64,000 nt of DNA, from contig CAYQIT010000004.1 in NCBI GenBank assembly GCA_964417685.1, positions 1 through 64,000 of the forward strand, in the 5' to 3' direction. Under the pieces are notes generated by a model that was not told the origin of the DNA, searched no databases, and saw nothing but the letters and a program-made list of their open reading frames with translations. Both the position numbers and the translations under genes were made by a program. This document shows, piece by piece, positions 54,133 through 62,196 of this stretch. Positions within the stretch are counted from its first letter, which is position 1; each line of letters starts with the position of its first letter. The DNA comes from CAJQGY01 sp964417685 (GTDB lineage: Bacteria; Pseudomonadota; Gammaproteobacteria; Magnimaribacterales; D2472).

Positions 54133-54210
54133 GCAATTCCTCCGCCATTATTGTATGGATCAGGTTCAAAGGGTTTCTATCGATCTCAGGCTTACAGCCA
54201 CCCCTTTGCA
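54133..54210 (-). promoter_or_regulatory. TPP riboswitch (THI element) controlling thiamine uptake
   Basis: On the minus strand the conserved blocks occur in order: GGGGTGG, then CTGAGA, then ACCCTTTGAACCTGAT, then a GGCGGAGGAA block. These are the hallmark of the TPP aptamer. P1 can form between TGCAA (54210-54206) and TTGCA (54136-54132). The last conserved block contains GGAGG (54143-54139), which is also the ribosome binding site six bases before the ATG at 54132. TPP binding should therefore shut off translation directly. Confidence 0.95.
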
Positions 54211-54330
54211 GTTATTTGAATTTTAATAGTTTTAGCGTTTGAAATCTAGTTACAGATTCTTATTTCATTAACTAATAATATTTTTTTAATAATGCTGTTA
54301 TTATCTTTCAACAAAAAATTATTTTAAATA

Positions 54331-55671
54331 ATGGATAAAAAGACTAAGCAGATCTTAAGTGATCCTATTCTGCCTTTGCTACTAAAAATGTCAGCTCCTA
54401 ATACTGTTGCATTTTTAATTAATGCTTTCGTAGTACTTGCAGAGTTTTGGTTTATTGGACAACTAGGAATCACACCCCTTGCAGCAATTACTCTTGCTTT
54501 TCCAGCAATCATGCTCACTCAACAAATGGCATTTGGCGCGCTGGGCGGTGCAGTGTCATCTTCAATTTCAAGAGCATTGGGAGCCAATGATAAAAATAGA
54601 GCTGAAGAGCTTTTATGGCACTCGTTATATATTTCTTTTCTTGGGGCGCTAGTTTTTTTTATTGGTTTCGTGCTTTTTGGAGAAGGTTTATTAAAAATTC
54701 TTGGTGGATCAGATGCTTTACTTGATGAATCCTTGAAGTATTGTTTTGTTTATCTTGCTGGAGGAATAGTAGTTTGGTTATCGGGAAGCTTGACAGCTGC
54801 CTTAAGAGGAATGGGAGACATGCAATTCCCAGCCGTACTTACAGTTATCTGTGCTGGCATTCAAATTGTATTATCGGCTGGTTTTATTCTTGGATTATTT
54901 GGATTCCCTAAACTAGGTCTTGTTGGGTCTGCATGGTCAATGATTATTACCTCAACTTTCATGGCATGCGTAATCCTTTTTAAACTAATAAGTTCAAGTA
55001 GTCCAGTTCGCTTAAAACTAAATAAAGTGGCGCTAAAACAAGAGTTATTTGCTGACATCTTTTCTGTTGCACTGCCAGCCTCACTCTCACCTATATTCAC
55101 AGTTGGGACTGTTCTAGTTTTAACAGGTCTAATTGGTCAATTTGGTACTACCGCAATTGCAGGATATGGGATTGGCTCAAGAGTAGAATTTTTGCTAATA
55201 CCAATTGTATTCAGCATTGGAACAGCAATGACAACAATGGTAGGAACAAATATTGGAGCTAATAATATTTCTCGTGCTGAGAAAATTGGCATGTTCGGAG
55301 CGGCTTCTTCAGGTTTGCTATCTGGATTAATTGGATTAATTTTGGCTCTTACTCCTGATTTCTGGATATCATTTTTTACATCTGACCAAGAAGTCCTGAG
55401 CGTCACTAAACTATATATACAAATCTTAGGCGTGTGTTATCTGTTTCAGGGGGTAGGTCTTTCATTATATTTTGCATCGCAAGGAGCAAACTCTATGAAG
55501 TGGCCAATTATAATTACTGCTATAAGATTTATTGTATTTACAGTTGCCGCCCTCTTGTCTGTTTACTATTTTGCTACAGGTATTGTAGGCATATTCTATT
55601 CTTCTGCTGGAGCCATGACTTTGTTTGGGATACTAATGTTTATAGCTGTTAAAAAAGGAGCATGGCGATAA
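54331..55671 (+). CDS. MATE-family efflux transporter
   Basis: 446 residues with about twelve membrane helices in two repeats. The opening ILSDPILPLLLKMSAPNTVAFLINAFVVLAEFWFIGQLG and the middle ALPASLSPIFTVGTVLV match MATE proteins, which export drugs or metabolites by Na+ or H+ antiport. It is divergent from the thiamine operon and has no riboswitch of its own. A link to thiamine export or import is not supported by the sequence. Confidence 0.92.
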   Translation: MDKKTKQILSDPILPLLLKMSAPNTVAFLINAFVVLAEFWFIGQLGITPLAAITLAFPAIMLTQQMAFGALGGAVSSSISRALGANDKNRAEELLWHSLYISFLGALVFFIGFVLFGEGLLKILGGSDALLDESLKYCFVYLAGGIVVWLSGSLTAALRGMGDMQFPAVLTVICAGIQIVLSAGFILGLFGFPKLGLVGSAWSMIITSTFMACVILFKLISSSSPVRLKLNKVALKQELFADIFSVALPASLSPIFTVGTVLVLTGLIGQFGTTAIAGYGIGSRVEFLLIPIVFSIGTAMTTMVGTNIGANNISRAEKIGMFGAASSGLLSGLIGLILALTPDFWISFFTSDQEVLSVTKLYIQILGVCYLFQGVGLSLYFASQGANSMKWPIIITAIRFIVFTVAALLSVYYFATGIVGIFYSSAGAMTLFGILMFIAVKKGAWR

Positions 55672-55770
55672 ACAACTAAATCGGCATTAGATTTAACCCA
55701 ACTCGATCTTTCATAAATATAATTTTACTTACTGCCTAGCAAGATTGATTTGAAAATTCATAATCAATGA

Positions 55771-56304
55771 TTATCTTCTTTTAAAAAATAAAACTATTCC
55801 GGAGATTGAGGTAAACAAAGCAAGAAAGGAAAAAATTTTTAAAAGAAGATTGTCGATATTATCTCTTTCAACCCAATCCATTATATGAAATCCCCACATT
55901 AGATCCCATATTCGCCATTGTTTTGATCTAATAGCAACAATCTCTCCGCTGTATGCATCTATATAAATATTTATATTTTTATTGTCTTTATTGATTGAAG
56001 TTACTTTGTATATTGGGAGTTTCTTACCTCTATATTCTGAGCCTCTTACTTGCTCTTGAATCAACATGATATTAATTGGCTGCAGATAGGTTTCCTTGAC
56101 TACAATATCTTTAATAATTTCATGTGAAAGTTTTTCTGATCTTGTCTGAGTTTGATTAACTTCAATCTCTTGATTTTTTAAATATTGCTCCCCTCTGACA
56201 TTTTCAATTTTGTTAAAAGCAAAATAGATGCCCGAAATTGTCCACAACAATAATTGTATTGAAACTAGCAGGCTTATGTATTTGTGGAATTTTCTTAAGG
56301 TCAT
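55771..56304 (-). CDS. PepSY-domain membrane protein
   Basis: 177 residues. An N-terminal helix (FHKYISLLVSIQLLLWTISGIYFAF) precedes a periplasmic PepSY-like region with VTSINKDNKNINIYIDAYSGEIVAI. A C-terminal helix ends in RR. This is the short PepSY-associated type often seen near metal or haem reductase genes. It is divergent from the CsoR-regulated operon; the operator lies about 64-82 bases upstream of its start and carries TATAAT on this strand, so shared regulation is possible. Confidence 0.78.
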   Translation of the reverse strand: MTLRKFHKYISLLVSIQLLLWTISGIYFAFNKIENVRGEQYLKNQEIEVNQTQTRSEKLSHEIIKDIVVKETYLQPINIMLIQEQVRGSEYRGKKLPIYKVTSINKDNKNINIYIDAYSGEIVAIRSKQWRIWDLMWGFHIMDWVERDNIDNLLLKIFSFLALFTSISGIVLFFKRR

Positions 56305-56367
56305 AAATTATTATAACAATTATGAATAATATGATTATTTTTTAAGCAATTTAATTTTTTGATGTAT

Positions 56368-56386
56368 TATACCCCCCATGGGTATA
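56368..56386. promoter_or_regulatory. CsoR-family operator overlapping the first start codon
   Basis: TATACCC and GGGTATA form a perfect seven-base inverted repeat around CCCAT. CsoR/RcnR-family repressors bind such C/G tracts flanked by TATA arms. The operon's last gene encodes a CsoR-family repressor. The ATG of the first gene (56378) lies within the palindrome, and a -10-like TATTAT is at 56365-56370. Transcription would start at or next to the ATG. Confidence 0.78.
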
Positions 56387-56980
56387 AAATTTATTATATT
56401 GGTTCTGCTTTTGATCTCGAGTAATATCGATGGGAGGCCTATTTCATATTCTGGTGGATCAACGCTAATGATGTTTTCAGATAATATGAAAGATTCAATT
56501 TACTATCACTATTCACCCACTTACAAATACTCTGTTGGAATAGAGCAGGTAAAGGATAAATATTTTAAAGAAAATTCTTCATATCTCAGATTAACTTATC
56601 TCGCGGATAGAAAAAATACTCAAAATTCTCAAAGAAATTTGTATCTTCAATCAGGCTTGAGCACCAATGGTGAGGATGACTACTTTTATGGCGCTCACGG
56701 AGATTGGGAGACTCGAAGGTGGTTTGTAGGATTTGGTTTAAAAAAAGTTAAAAAAGAAATGGTTCACTACAGTCAACAATATCTTCAAATGGGTGTTGCT
56801 CCTTACCTTGGTGAATATGGTGATTTACATACCTGGTTAATGATCAAAACTAAAAAAAACTCTTTAAATAATGACTGGTCAACATATCCCGTTTTAAAGT
56901 TTTTTAAAGGAGTTTCGCTCATTGAGTTTGGTTATAACAATAAGACTGAATGGGATGTGAATTATATATATAGATTTTAG
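56378..56980 (+). CDS. Exported protein of unknown function, probable small beta-barrel
   Basis: 200 residues. A signal peptide (GIKFIILVLLLISSNIDG) is followed by alternating aromatic/polar strands (YHYSPTYKYSVGIEQV, NLYLQSGLSTNG, WFVGFGLKKV). The chain ends in NYIYRF, a terminal Phe like an outer-membrane barrel signal. I do not recognise a named family. The ATG has no ribosome binding site and lies inside the CsoR-type operator, so translation is probably leaderless. It is the first gene of the metal operon. Confidence 0.75.
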   Translation: MGIKFIILVLLLISSNIDGRPISYSGGSTLMMFSDNMKDSIYYHYSPTYKYSVGIEQVKDKYFKENSSYLRLTYLADRKNTQNSQRNLYLQSGLSTNGEDDYFYGAHGDWETRRWFVGFGLKKVKKEMVHYSQQYLQMGVAPYLGEYGDLHTWLMIKTKKNSLNNDWSTYPVLKFFKGVSLIEFGYNNKTEWDVNYIYRF

Positions 56981-56992
56981 AGAGGAAATATT

Positions 56993-57418
56993 ATGAAACT
57001 AATAGGCGTATTTTTATTTTTATTTTCGTCATGGGCAGTGGCGTCAGATCATTCTCATGATCATATGGATCATTCGGATATGATGCATCATTCTCATGAA
57101 GGACATCTTCATGAAAAACTTGTTGATGGTGAAAAATTAATAGTAAATCCTGAGAAATTTGATAAGTTTATTTCAGGCCTTACAAATGCTCAGGTAGCGG
57201 TTGTAAGTGTGAAAGGAATGGTTTGTGATTTTTGTGCAAGAGGGATTGAAAAAACATTCCAAAAAGACAAAAAAGTAAAAAAAATCGATGTTGATTTAGG
57301 CCAAGGTAAGGTTTTGGTGGCATTTGATAAAGGCATTGATATTAATTTTGAAGACATTAAGAAAAAAATTCTTGCCAATGGGCAAAATGCAACGAGTATT
57401 CAGATTGTTTCTATCTAA
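56993..57418 (+). CDS. Periplasmic His-rich heavy-metal-associated (HMA, MerP-like) protein
   Basis: 141 residues. A signal peptide (to about residue 18) is followed by a His/Met-rich stretch (about 19-40, more than ten histidines and several methionines). A C-terminal HMA domain carries the metal motif MVCDFC (C78 and C81). It would bind copper or a similar soft or borderline ion in the periplasm and pass it to a partner. An AGAGGAAA site precedes the ATG. It lies between the barrel-like gene and the MerT-like gene. Confidence 0.88.
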   Translation: MKLIGVFLFLFSSWAVASDHSHDHMDHSDMMHHSHEGHLHEKLVDGEKLIVNPEKFDKFISGLTNAQVAVVSVKGMVCDFCARGIEKTFQKDKKVKKIDVDLGQGKVLVAFDKGIDINFEDIKKKILANGQNATSIQIVSI

Positions 57419-57432
57419 ATACTAAGAATTCA

Positions 57433-57798
57433 GTGAACGACAAAGCTACGAATTTTTTTTCATTATTTGCATCATCTTCAACTTTAATTTGTTGTGCCTT
57501 GCCTGCAATATTTGTTGCTCTTGGCGCAGGGGCGTCTTTTGCGAGCTTGATAACAGTTTTTCCTTTTTTAATAACTTTATCTCAATATAAAATATATATA
57601 ACTCTATTTGCATTTTTGATGATAGTCATTGCAGGTTATGTAAATTATAAAACCTACTATATGCCATGCCCTGCTGATCCTGAGTTAGGAAAAGCCTGTA
57701 TGCAAACAAGAAAAAAATCTAGATATATCTACTATCTTTCAGCGGTATTATTTTTTATTGCAACAATTTTTACATATATAGTTCCGAGGTTAATATGA
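57433..57798 (+). CDS. MerT-like inner membrane metal transport protein
   Basis: 121 residues with three membrane segments (about 12-42, 53-70, 98-118). The first holds a vicinal cysteine pair (ICCALPAIFVALGAGASFAS, C20 and C21) as in MerT. A loop carries two more cysteines (C79 and C89). MerT passes Hg(II) inward; here there is no mercuric reductase and the regulator is CsoR-like, so another metal is likely. The start is GTG. The stop overlaps the repressor start (ATGA). Confidence 0.8.
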   Translation: MNDKATNFFSLFASSSTLICCALPAIFVALGAGASFASLITVFPFLITLSQYKIYITLFAFLMIVIAGYVNYKTYYMPCPADPELGKACMQTRKKSRYIYYLSAVLFFIATIFTYIVPRLI

Positions 57799-58055
57799 GC
57801 CACCCATGTCATGAAAAGCAATTGCCCAGCCTTAAAAGAATAGAAGGTCAGGTTCGTGGTGTTACTAAGATGATTGAGGAAAAAAAATATTGCATAGATA
57901 TACTCAATCAAATTAAAGCGGTGAAGAATGCTTTATCAACAGTTGAAGGAAAAATTGTTCGAAGTCATTTACAGGCATGTGTTAAAGATGCGTTAGAGGA
58001 TGATGTAAATTTTGATAATAAAGTTGATGAGCTTGTTAAAGCTTTAAAAAGATAG
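57795..58055 (+). CDS. CsoR/RcnR-family metal-sensing repressor
   Basis: 86 residues, the all-helical DUF156 fold. LKRIEGQVRGVTKMIEEKKYCIDILNQI is the family core. The ligand set C33, H58 and C62 matches the C-H-C copper site of CsoR. Extra H3, C5 and H6 at the N-terminus could add ligands, as in Ni/Co sensors. It is cotranscribed with the metal genes (ATGA overlap), and an inverted-repeat operator lies at the operon start, so it very likely autoregulates. Confidence 0.93.
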   Translation: MSHPCHEKQLPSLKRIEGQVRGVTKMIEEKKYCIDILNQIKAVKNALSTVEGKIVRSHLQACVKDALEDDVNFDNKVDELVKALKR

Positions 58056-58081
58056 AGAGAAAAATTACCAGATATTAATTC

Positions 58082-58768
58082 ATGGCTTACTTAATTGGCG
58101 CGCTTATAGTTCTAGTAATAATATTCGGGCCGTCTTTGTGGGTAAAGTTTGTTATGAATAGGTATTCATCACAGCTAGATGAGATTTCTGGTACCGGAGG
58201 CGAACTTGCAAAGCATTTGATTGAGCGGTTTTCTTTGAACAACGTCGAGGTAGAAGTTACTGAGTTGGGGGATCATTATGATCCAATTGATAAAAAAGTT
58301 AGGCTTGTGCGAGATCATTATGAGTCTAAATCATTGACTGCAATAGCAATAGCGGCTCATGAGGTTGGGCATGCAATTCAAGATCAGCAAGGTGATAAAC
58401 GTCTAGCTACTAGAACCAAGATGATCCCTATTGCCAATCAAGTAGCGCGTTTGAGCGTTGCTATTATTTCCTTATCTCCAATAATAGGTATTATCACGCG
58501 TCATCCAATGCCATTTTCTGTATTGCTGTTCTTAGGGCTATCTGGTTTTTTTGCTCGCATGGTAATTCATGCGGTGACTCTACCGATTGAATTTGACGCA
58601 AGTTTTTCAAAAGCACTGCCTATATTAAGAGAAGGCAACTATATATCGCAATCTAATGAAAAAGCTGTAAGTCGTATTCTCAATGCAGCAGCTCTTACTT
58701 ATGTTTCTGCTGCGCTAGCTGATATTTTAAATCTTGGTAGATGGCTTGTAATATTATCAAGAAGATAA
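58082..58768 (+). CDS. Membrane zinc metallopeptidase (YugP type)
   Basis: 228 residues. A first membrane helix (about 3-25) is followed by the zinc motif HEVGH at 93-97 (AIAAHEVGHAIQ) and two or three further helices. PIEFDASFSKALPIL provides the third-ligand region. The family (Zn_peptidase_2) has no clear physiological substrate. It lies 26 bases after the CsoR-like gene and could be read through from that operon. Confidence 0.88.
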   Translation: MAYLIGALIVLVIIFGPSLWVKFVMNRYSSQLDEISGTGGELAKHLIERFSLNNVEVEVTELGDHYDPIDKKVRLVRDHYESKSLTAIAIAAHEVGHAIQDQQGDKRLATRTKMIPIANQVARLSVAIISLSPIIGIITRHPMPFSVLLFLGLSGFFARMVIHAVTLPIEFDASFSKALPILREGNYISQSNEKAVSRILNAAALTYVSAALADILNLGRWLVILSRR

Positions 58769-58796
58769 AAATAGTTACAAAAAAAAGCTTATAAAT

Positions 58797-58874
<78 letters not shown>

Positions 58875-58921
58875 ATAAAAATGGGAATGTGCATTCTACC
58901 TTTGAAATTGAATTAGGACAA

Positions 58922-59602
58922 TTAATCTATAGAATTTTTAAGAGATTTATAAAGCGTGAAATATATATAACCAAGAGGGAGTGCAAATAAATATTCACCC
59001 GCTGCTAAAAATATAAGATTAGTTAAACCAGGCTGAATGAGAGTGGCAATTATTAGTGAAAATATTATTGTTAATGCAACAAAAGAAAGTGTTAATCCAA
59101 ATAAGCGCCCTCCGTGCTCATCGGTCATTCTCCATGATTCTTGGATAGAGTCTGAGACTGATTTATTTTCAAGAACAATATATCCATAAGTAAGTGAAAG
59201 TCTTGCCATCACATATATTCCTGGAAGAATTAACAGCAAAAAACCTAAAAATGAGGCAATTCCTATAACAATTGATGCCCCCAAAATAGAAAATACCCTT
59301 TTCATCGCCTGGAGCTGAGCATCTAGTGGTGATATATCTTTATCGTTATCTAAGCTATCAAATCCAATCCAAAGTCCACCCAAAAAACCCATTTGCACAA
59401 TAATTGCCAAAAACGCAACTGCTAGAAAAATCGCTCCATTAGAATTTATATACTCTACAAAATCCTCTGGCTGAGTGAGTTGCTGGATTGGCTGAAGAAT
59501 AGAAGCCATTGAAACCTCCATAAAAGCCACTGGTAATGCCAAGGCAATTAGATAGCCAGCATTGTCTATAAAAAATTTCCAAGCATTGATAAATTGATTC
59601 AT
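58922..59602 (-). CDS. YciC-like multi-pass membrane protein
   Basis: 226 residues from the ATG at 59602, with about six membrane segments. The start MNQFINAWKFFIDNAGYLI, the PGIYVMARLSLTYGYIVLENKSVSDSIQESWRMT segment and the overall layout fit the YciC / glycerophosphodiesterase-membrane-domain superfamily of unknown function. An upstream ATG at 59683 lies within the divergent peptidase and is less likely. Only 19 bases separate the two start codons. Confidence 0.75.
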   Translation of the reverse strand: MNQFINAWKFFIDNAGYLIALALPVAFMEVSMASILQPIQQLTQPEDFVEYINSNGAIFLAVAFLAIIVQMGFLGGLWIGFDSLDNDKDISPLDAQLQAMKRVFSILGASIVIGIASFLGFLLLILPGIYVMARLSLTYGYIVLENKSVSDSIQESWRMTDEHGGRLFGLTLSFVALTIIFSLIIATLIQPGLTNLIFLAAGEYLFALPLGYIYFTLYKSLKNSID

Positions 59603-59621
59603 TGAGCGATTATAAAGTACT

Positions 59622-61730
59622 ATGTGCGATATGTTTAGATCACTGTTATTTTTGTCTTTATTTTTATTAATCTCATGCAGCAAGGACGCGGACCAAATGC
59701 AATATCCTGAATCAGAAAAAAATTATCTCGTGGAAGATATTCATGGTTATGAAATTGAAGATTCTTACAGGTGGCTTGAAGACTTCACAAGTGATAAAAG
59801 CATTGATTGGGTAAACCGCCAAAATAAGTTCACAAATAAGTTTATAGAAAATACTGCATACAAAGATTCCATATCAAATTATTTAAGCGATATTTGGGAT
59901 GCTGATTCTCGAAGTATTCCATTTAATGTAAGCGACAAAACTTTTTACTATTTCAATGATGGCTCATGGCAACAAAGCAAATTGATGATGAGAAAATGCC
60001 CTGATTGTGAATTTGAGGTTTTACTTGATCCCAATACATTTTCAAAAGACGGCACTTTCTCTTTGGCAGGAATAAGTATATCTAATGACGCTAAATACAT
60101 GGCCTACTCTATCTCTGATGGTGGCTCTGACTGGAGAATATGGAAATTATTAGATCTAGAAACTAAAGAGCAGCTTGAAGATGAAATATTATGGTCAAAA
60201 TTCTCAACTCCAGCATGGGAAAATGATAGCTCTGGTTTTTATTATCAAAAGTATGAGGAGCCTACAGATGAGCTTTTAAAAGATCTTAATTCCTCACCCA
60301 AACTTATGTTTCATAAAATTGGCACAAGTCAGAACGAAGATGTTGTTGCATATGAAAATAAAGATAAGCCTAGATGGAGCTGGGGCATAAGAGTTGTTAA
60401 AGATTCAGATGTTAGATTTCTTTCAATCTCAGAAGGCACAGATGAAAGAAATAGGCTGTACTTTAAAACAGCAAATGACAAAACATTTAAGCCGATTATT
60501 GATGAGTTGAGAGCTGCGTATTCGCTGATTGGTTATAAAGATGGTCTTTTTTGGTTCTACACGACAGAAAATGCGAAGAACGGCAAAGTGGTTTCTTTAG
60601 AAATTAATGGAAGTGATTTTATATGGAAGGAAGTTGTTCCTGAAAAACAAAATAATATTAGTAGTATTAGCTTAATTAATAATAACTTTGTAATTAATTA
60701 TATAGTTGATACCTTCTCAGAAATCTATTTCTATACTTTGAATGGAGATTTAATAAATAAATTAGAAGGATTTGAAGAGTCAACAATATCTGGTTTTGGT
60801 GGGAATATTGAAGATCAAAAAACATATTTTTCAATTAATAATTTTATAAAACCAAAAGAGATATATGAAATAGACTTAACTACTCTTCAGACTAGTTTAT
60901 TCTGGAAAGAAGATTTAAAGAATTATGATCCAAACGAGTTTGTATCAGACTTTACTTTCTTTACATCCAAAGATGGCACGCAGATTCCAATACATGTTAG
61001 CTATAAAAAATCTTTAGAGTTAACCAAGGATACGCCAGTAATGTTATATGGTTATGGTGGTTTTAATATTCCAATGAGGCCAAGATTTAGCAAAAGCCAT
61101 GCTGCATGGAAAAAGCATGGTGGTGTTTTTGCTGTGGTAAATCTTAGAGGCGGAAGTGAATATGGCGATTCATGGCATGAACAAGGAATGCTTTTGAATA
61201 AGCAAAATGTATTTGATGATTTTGCTTATGCTGCTAAATTTTTACATACTTCAGAGATTGGATCTCCAGAGACTACTGCAATTATTGGCGGTTCTAATGG
61301 TGGGCTTTTAGTAGCAGCCACAATGCTTCAGGAGCCTGATTTATTTGAAGTTGCAATACCTCAGGTTGGTGTTTTGGATATGCTCAGGTTTCATAAGTTT
61401 ACTATTGGTTGGGCTTGGGAAAGTGATTATGGCTCTCCAGATAATAAGGTTGAGTTTGAGAACTTGCTAGCCTACTCTCCTTATCACAATATCGAAGCAG
61501 GAAAATGCTATCCAAAAACTCTCGTTACTACTGCTAGTCGTGATGATAGAGTTGTTCCATCCCATTCATTCAAATTTGCTGCTAAATTACAAGAACTTCA
61601 ATCTTGTGATAATCCAGTTTTAATTAGAGTAGAAGATAGGGCTGGGCATGGGGCTGGCACTCCAAAAAGTAAAATTATTGATCAAATATCAGAGATCTAT
61701 GGTTATGCCCTTCAAGAAGTAAGTAGTTGA
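59622..61730 (+). CDS. Prolyl oligopeptidase family serine peptidase (S9), lipoprotein
   Basis: 702 residues. A short hydrophobic signal ends in a lipobox LISC (C19), so the mature protein is probably a lipoprotein. A beta-propeller follows, then the catalytic alpha/beta-hydrolase domain with S558 in GGSNGG, an Asp in SRDDRV and a His in AGHGAG. Y and R residues of the S9A prolyl oligopeptidase subfamily are visible in LYGYGGFNI and NLRGGSEYG. It cleaves short proline-containing peptides. An alternative start is the ATG at 59631. Confidence 0.93.
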   Translation: MCDMFRSLLFLSLFLLISCSKDADQMQYPESEKNYLVEDIHGYEIEDSYRWLEDFTSDKSIDWVNRQNKFTNKFIENTAYKDSISNYLSDIWDADSRSIPFNVSDKTFYYFNDGSWQQSKLMMRKCPDCEFEVLLDPNTFSKDGTFSLAGISISNDAKYMAYSISDGGSDWRIWKLLDLETKEQLEDEILWSKFSTPAWENDSSGFYYQKYEEPTDELLKDLNSSPKLMFHKIGTSQNEDVVAYENKDKPRWSWGIRVVKDSDVRFLSISEGTDERNRLYFKTANDKTFKPIIDELRAAYSLIGYKDGLFWFYTTENAKNGKVVSLEINGSDFIWKEVVPEKQNNISSISLINNNFVINYIVDTFSEIYFYTLNGDLINKLEGFEESTISGFGGNIEDQKTYFSINNFIKPKEIYEIDLTTLQTSLFWKEDLKNYDPNEFVSDFTFFTSKDGTQIPIHVSYKKSLELTKDTPVMLYGYGGFNIPMRPRFSKSHAAWKKHGGVFAVVNLRGGSEYGDSWHEQGMLLNKQNVFDDFAYAAKFLHTSEIGSPETTAIIGGSNGGLLVAATMLQEPDLFEVAIPQVGVLDMLRFHKFTIGWAWESDYGSPDNKVEFENLLAYSPYHNIEAGKCYPKTLVTTASRDDRVVPSHSFKFAAKLQELQSCDNPVLIRVEDRAGHGAGTPKSKIIDQISEIYGYALQEVSS

Positions 61731-61739
61731 ATACTTATT

Positions 61740-62195
61740 TTAAGAAATTTCTAATAATTCAATTTCAAAAATAAGAATAGCATTCGATGGTATGCCTGGT
61801 CGGCCTTCATCTCCATAGGCCATGCTTGGATCTATGAAGACCCTCCACTTATCTCCAGCACGCATCAAAGAGATAATTTTTTGACAGCCTTCGATTAAGC
61901 CAGACAAAGGGATAGTCAAAGGCTCGCCCATTTCAACAGAAGACCAGAACACCTCATCATTGGTTAGGGTCCCATGAAAATGTGCAGTTATTGTATTAGT
62001 CAGCTCAGCAGTGGCGCCTTCAGGCGATCCACTATTTATTACAGAGTATTGAAGGCCACGCTCAACCTCGATAATGTCTGGGTTTTGACTATTATCAATA
62101 AAATATTGCATGTTCTGTATTTGGGTTATGTTTGGGCTATCTTGATTGCAGCCAATAACTAAAAATAATGTAAGTAAGATATATAAATTTTTCAT
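61740..62195 (-). CDS. FKBP-type peptidyl-prolyl isomerase, lipoprotein
   Basis: 151 residues. The signal MKNLYILLTLFLVIGC places the lipid-bearing cysteine at 16. The FKBP domain shows the central VFWSSVEMGEPLTIPLSGLIEGCQKIISLMRAGDKWRVFIDPSMAYGDEGRPGIPSNAILIFEIELLEI motif elements, matching the core of FklB-like isomerases. It would assist periplasmic protein folding. It follows tyrS by one base and converges with the peptidase. Confidence 0.9.
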   Translation of the reverse strand: MKNLYILLTLFLVIGCNQDSPNITQIQNMQYFIDNSQNPDIIEVERGLQYSVINSGSPEGATAELTNTITAHFHGTLTNDEVFWSSVEMGEPLTIPLSGLIEGCQKIISLMRAGDKWRVFIDPSMAYGDEGRPGIPSNAILIFEIELLEIS

Positions 62196-62196
62196 T

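Noticed and set aside
55672..55770. Terminator between the MATE and PepSY genes
   Set aside because: Only a five-base stem (AAATC/GATTT) without a T run; too weak to call.
56305..56345. A second Fur-type box before the PepSY gene
   Set aside because: The region is AT-rich with GATTATT-like pieces, but no 7-1-7 alignment comes close to the consensus.
56993..57798. A mercury resistance (mer) operon
   Set aside because: MerP-like and MerT-like genes are present, but there is no mercuric reductase or MerR, and the regulator is CsoR-like with a copper-type ligand set.
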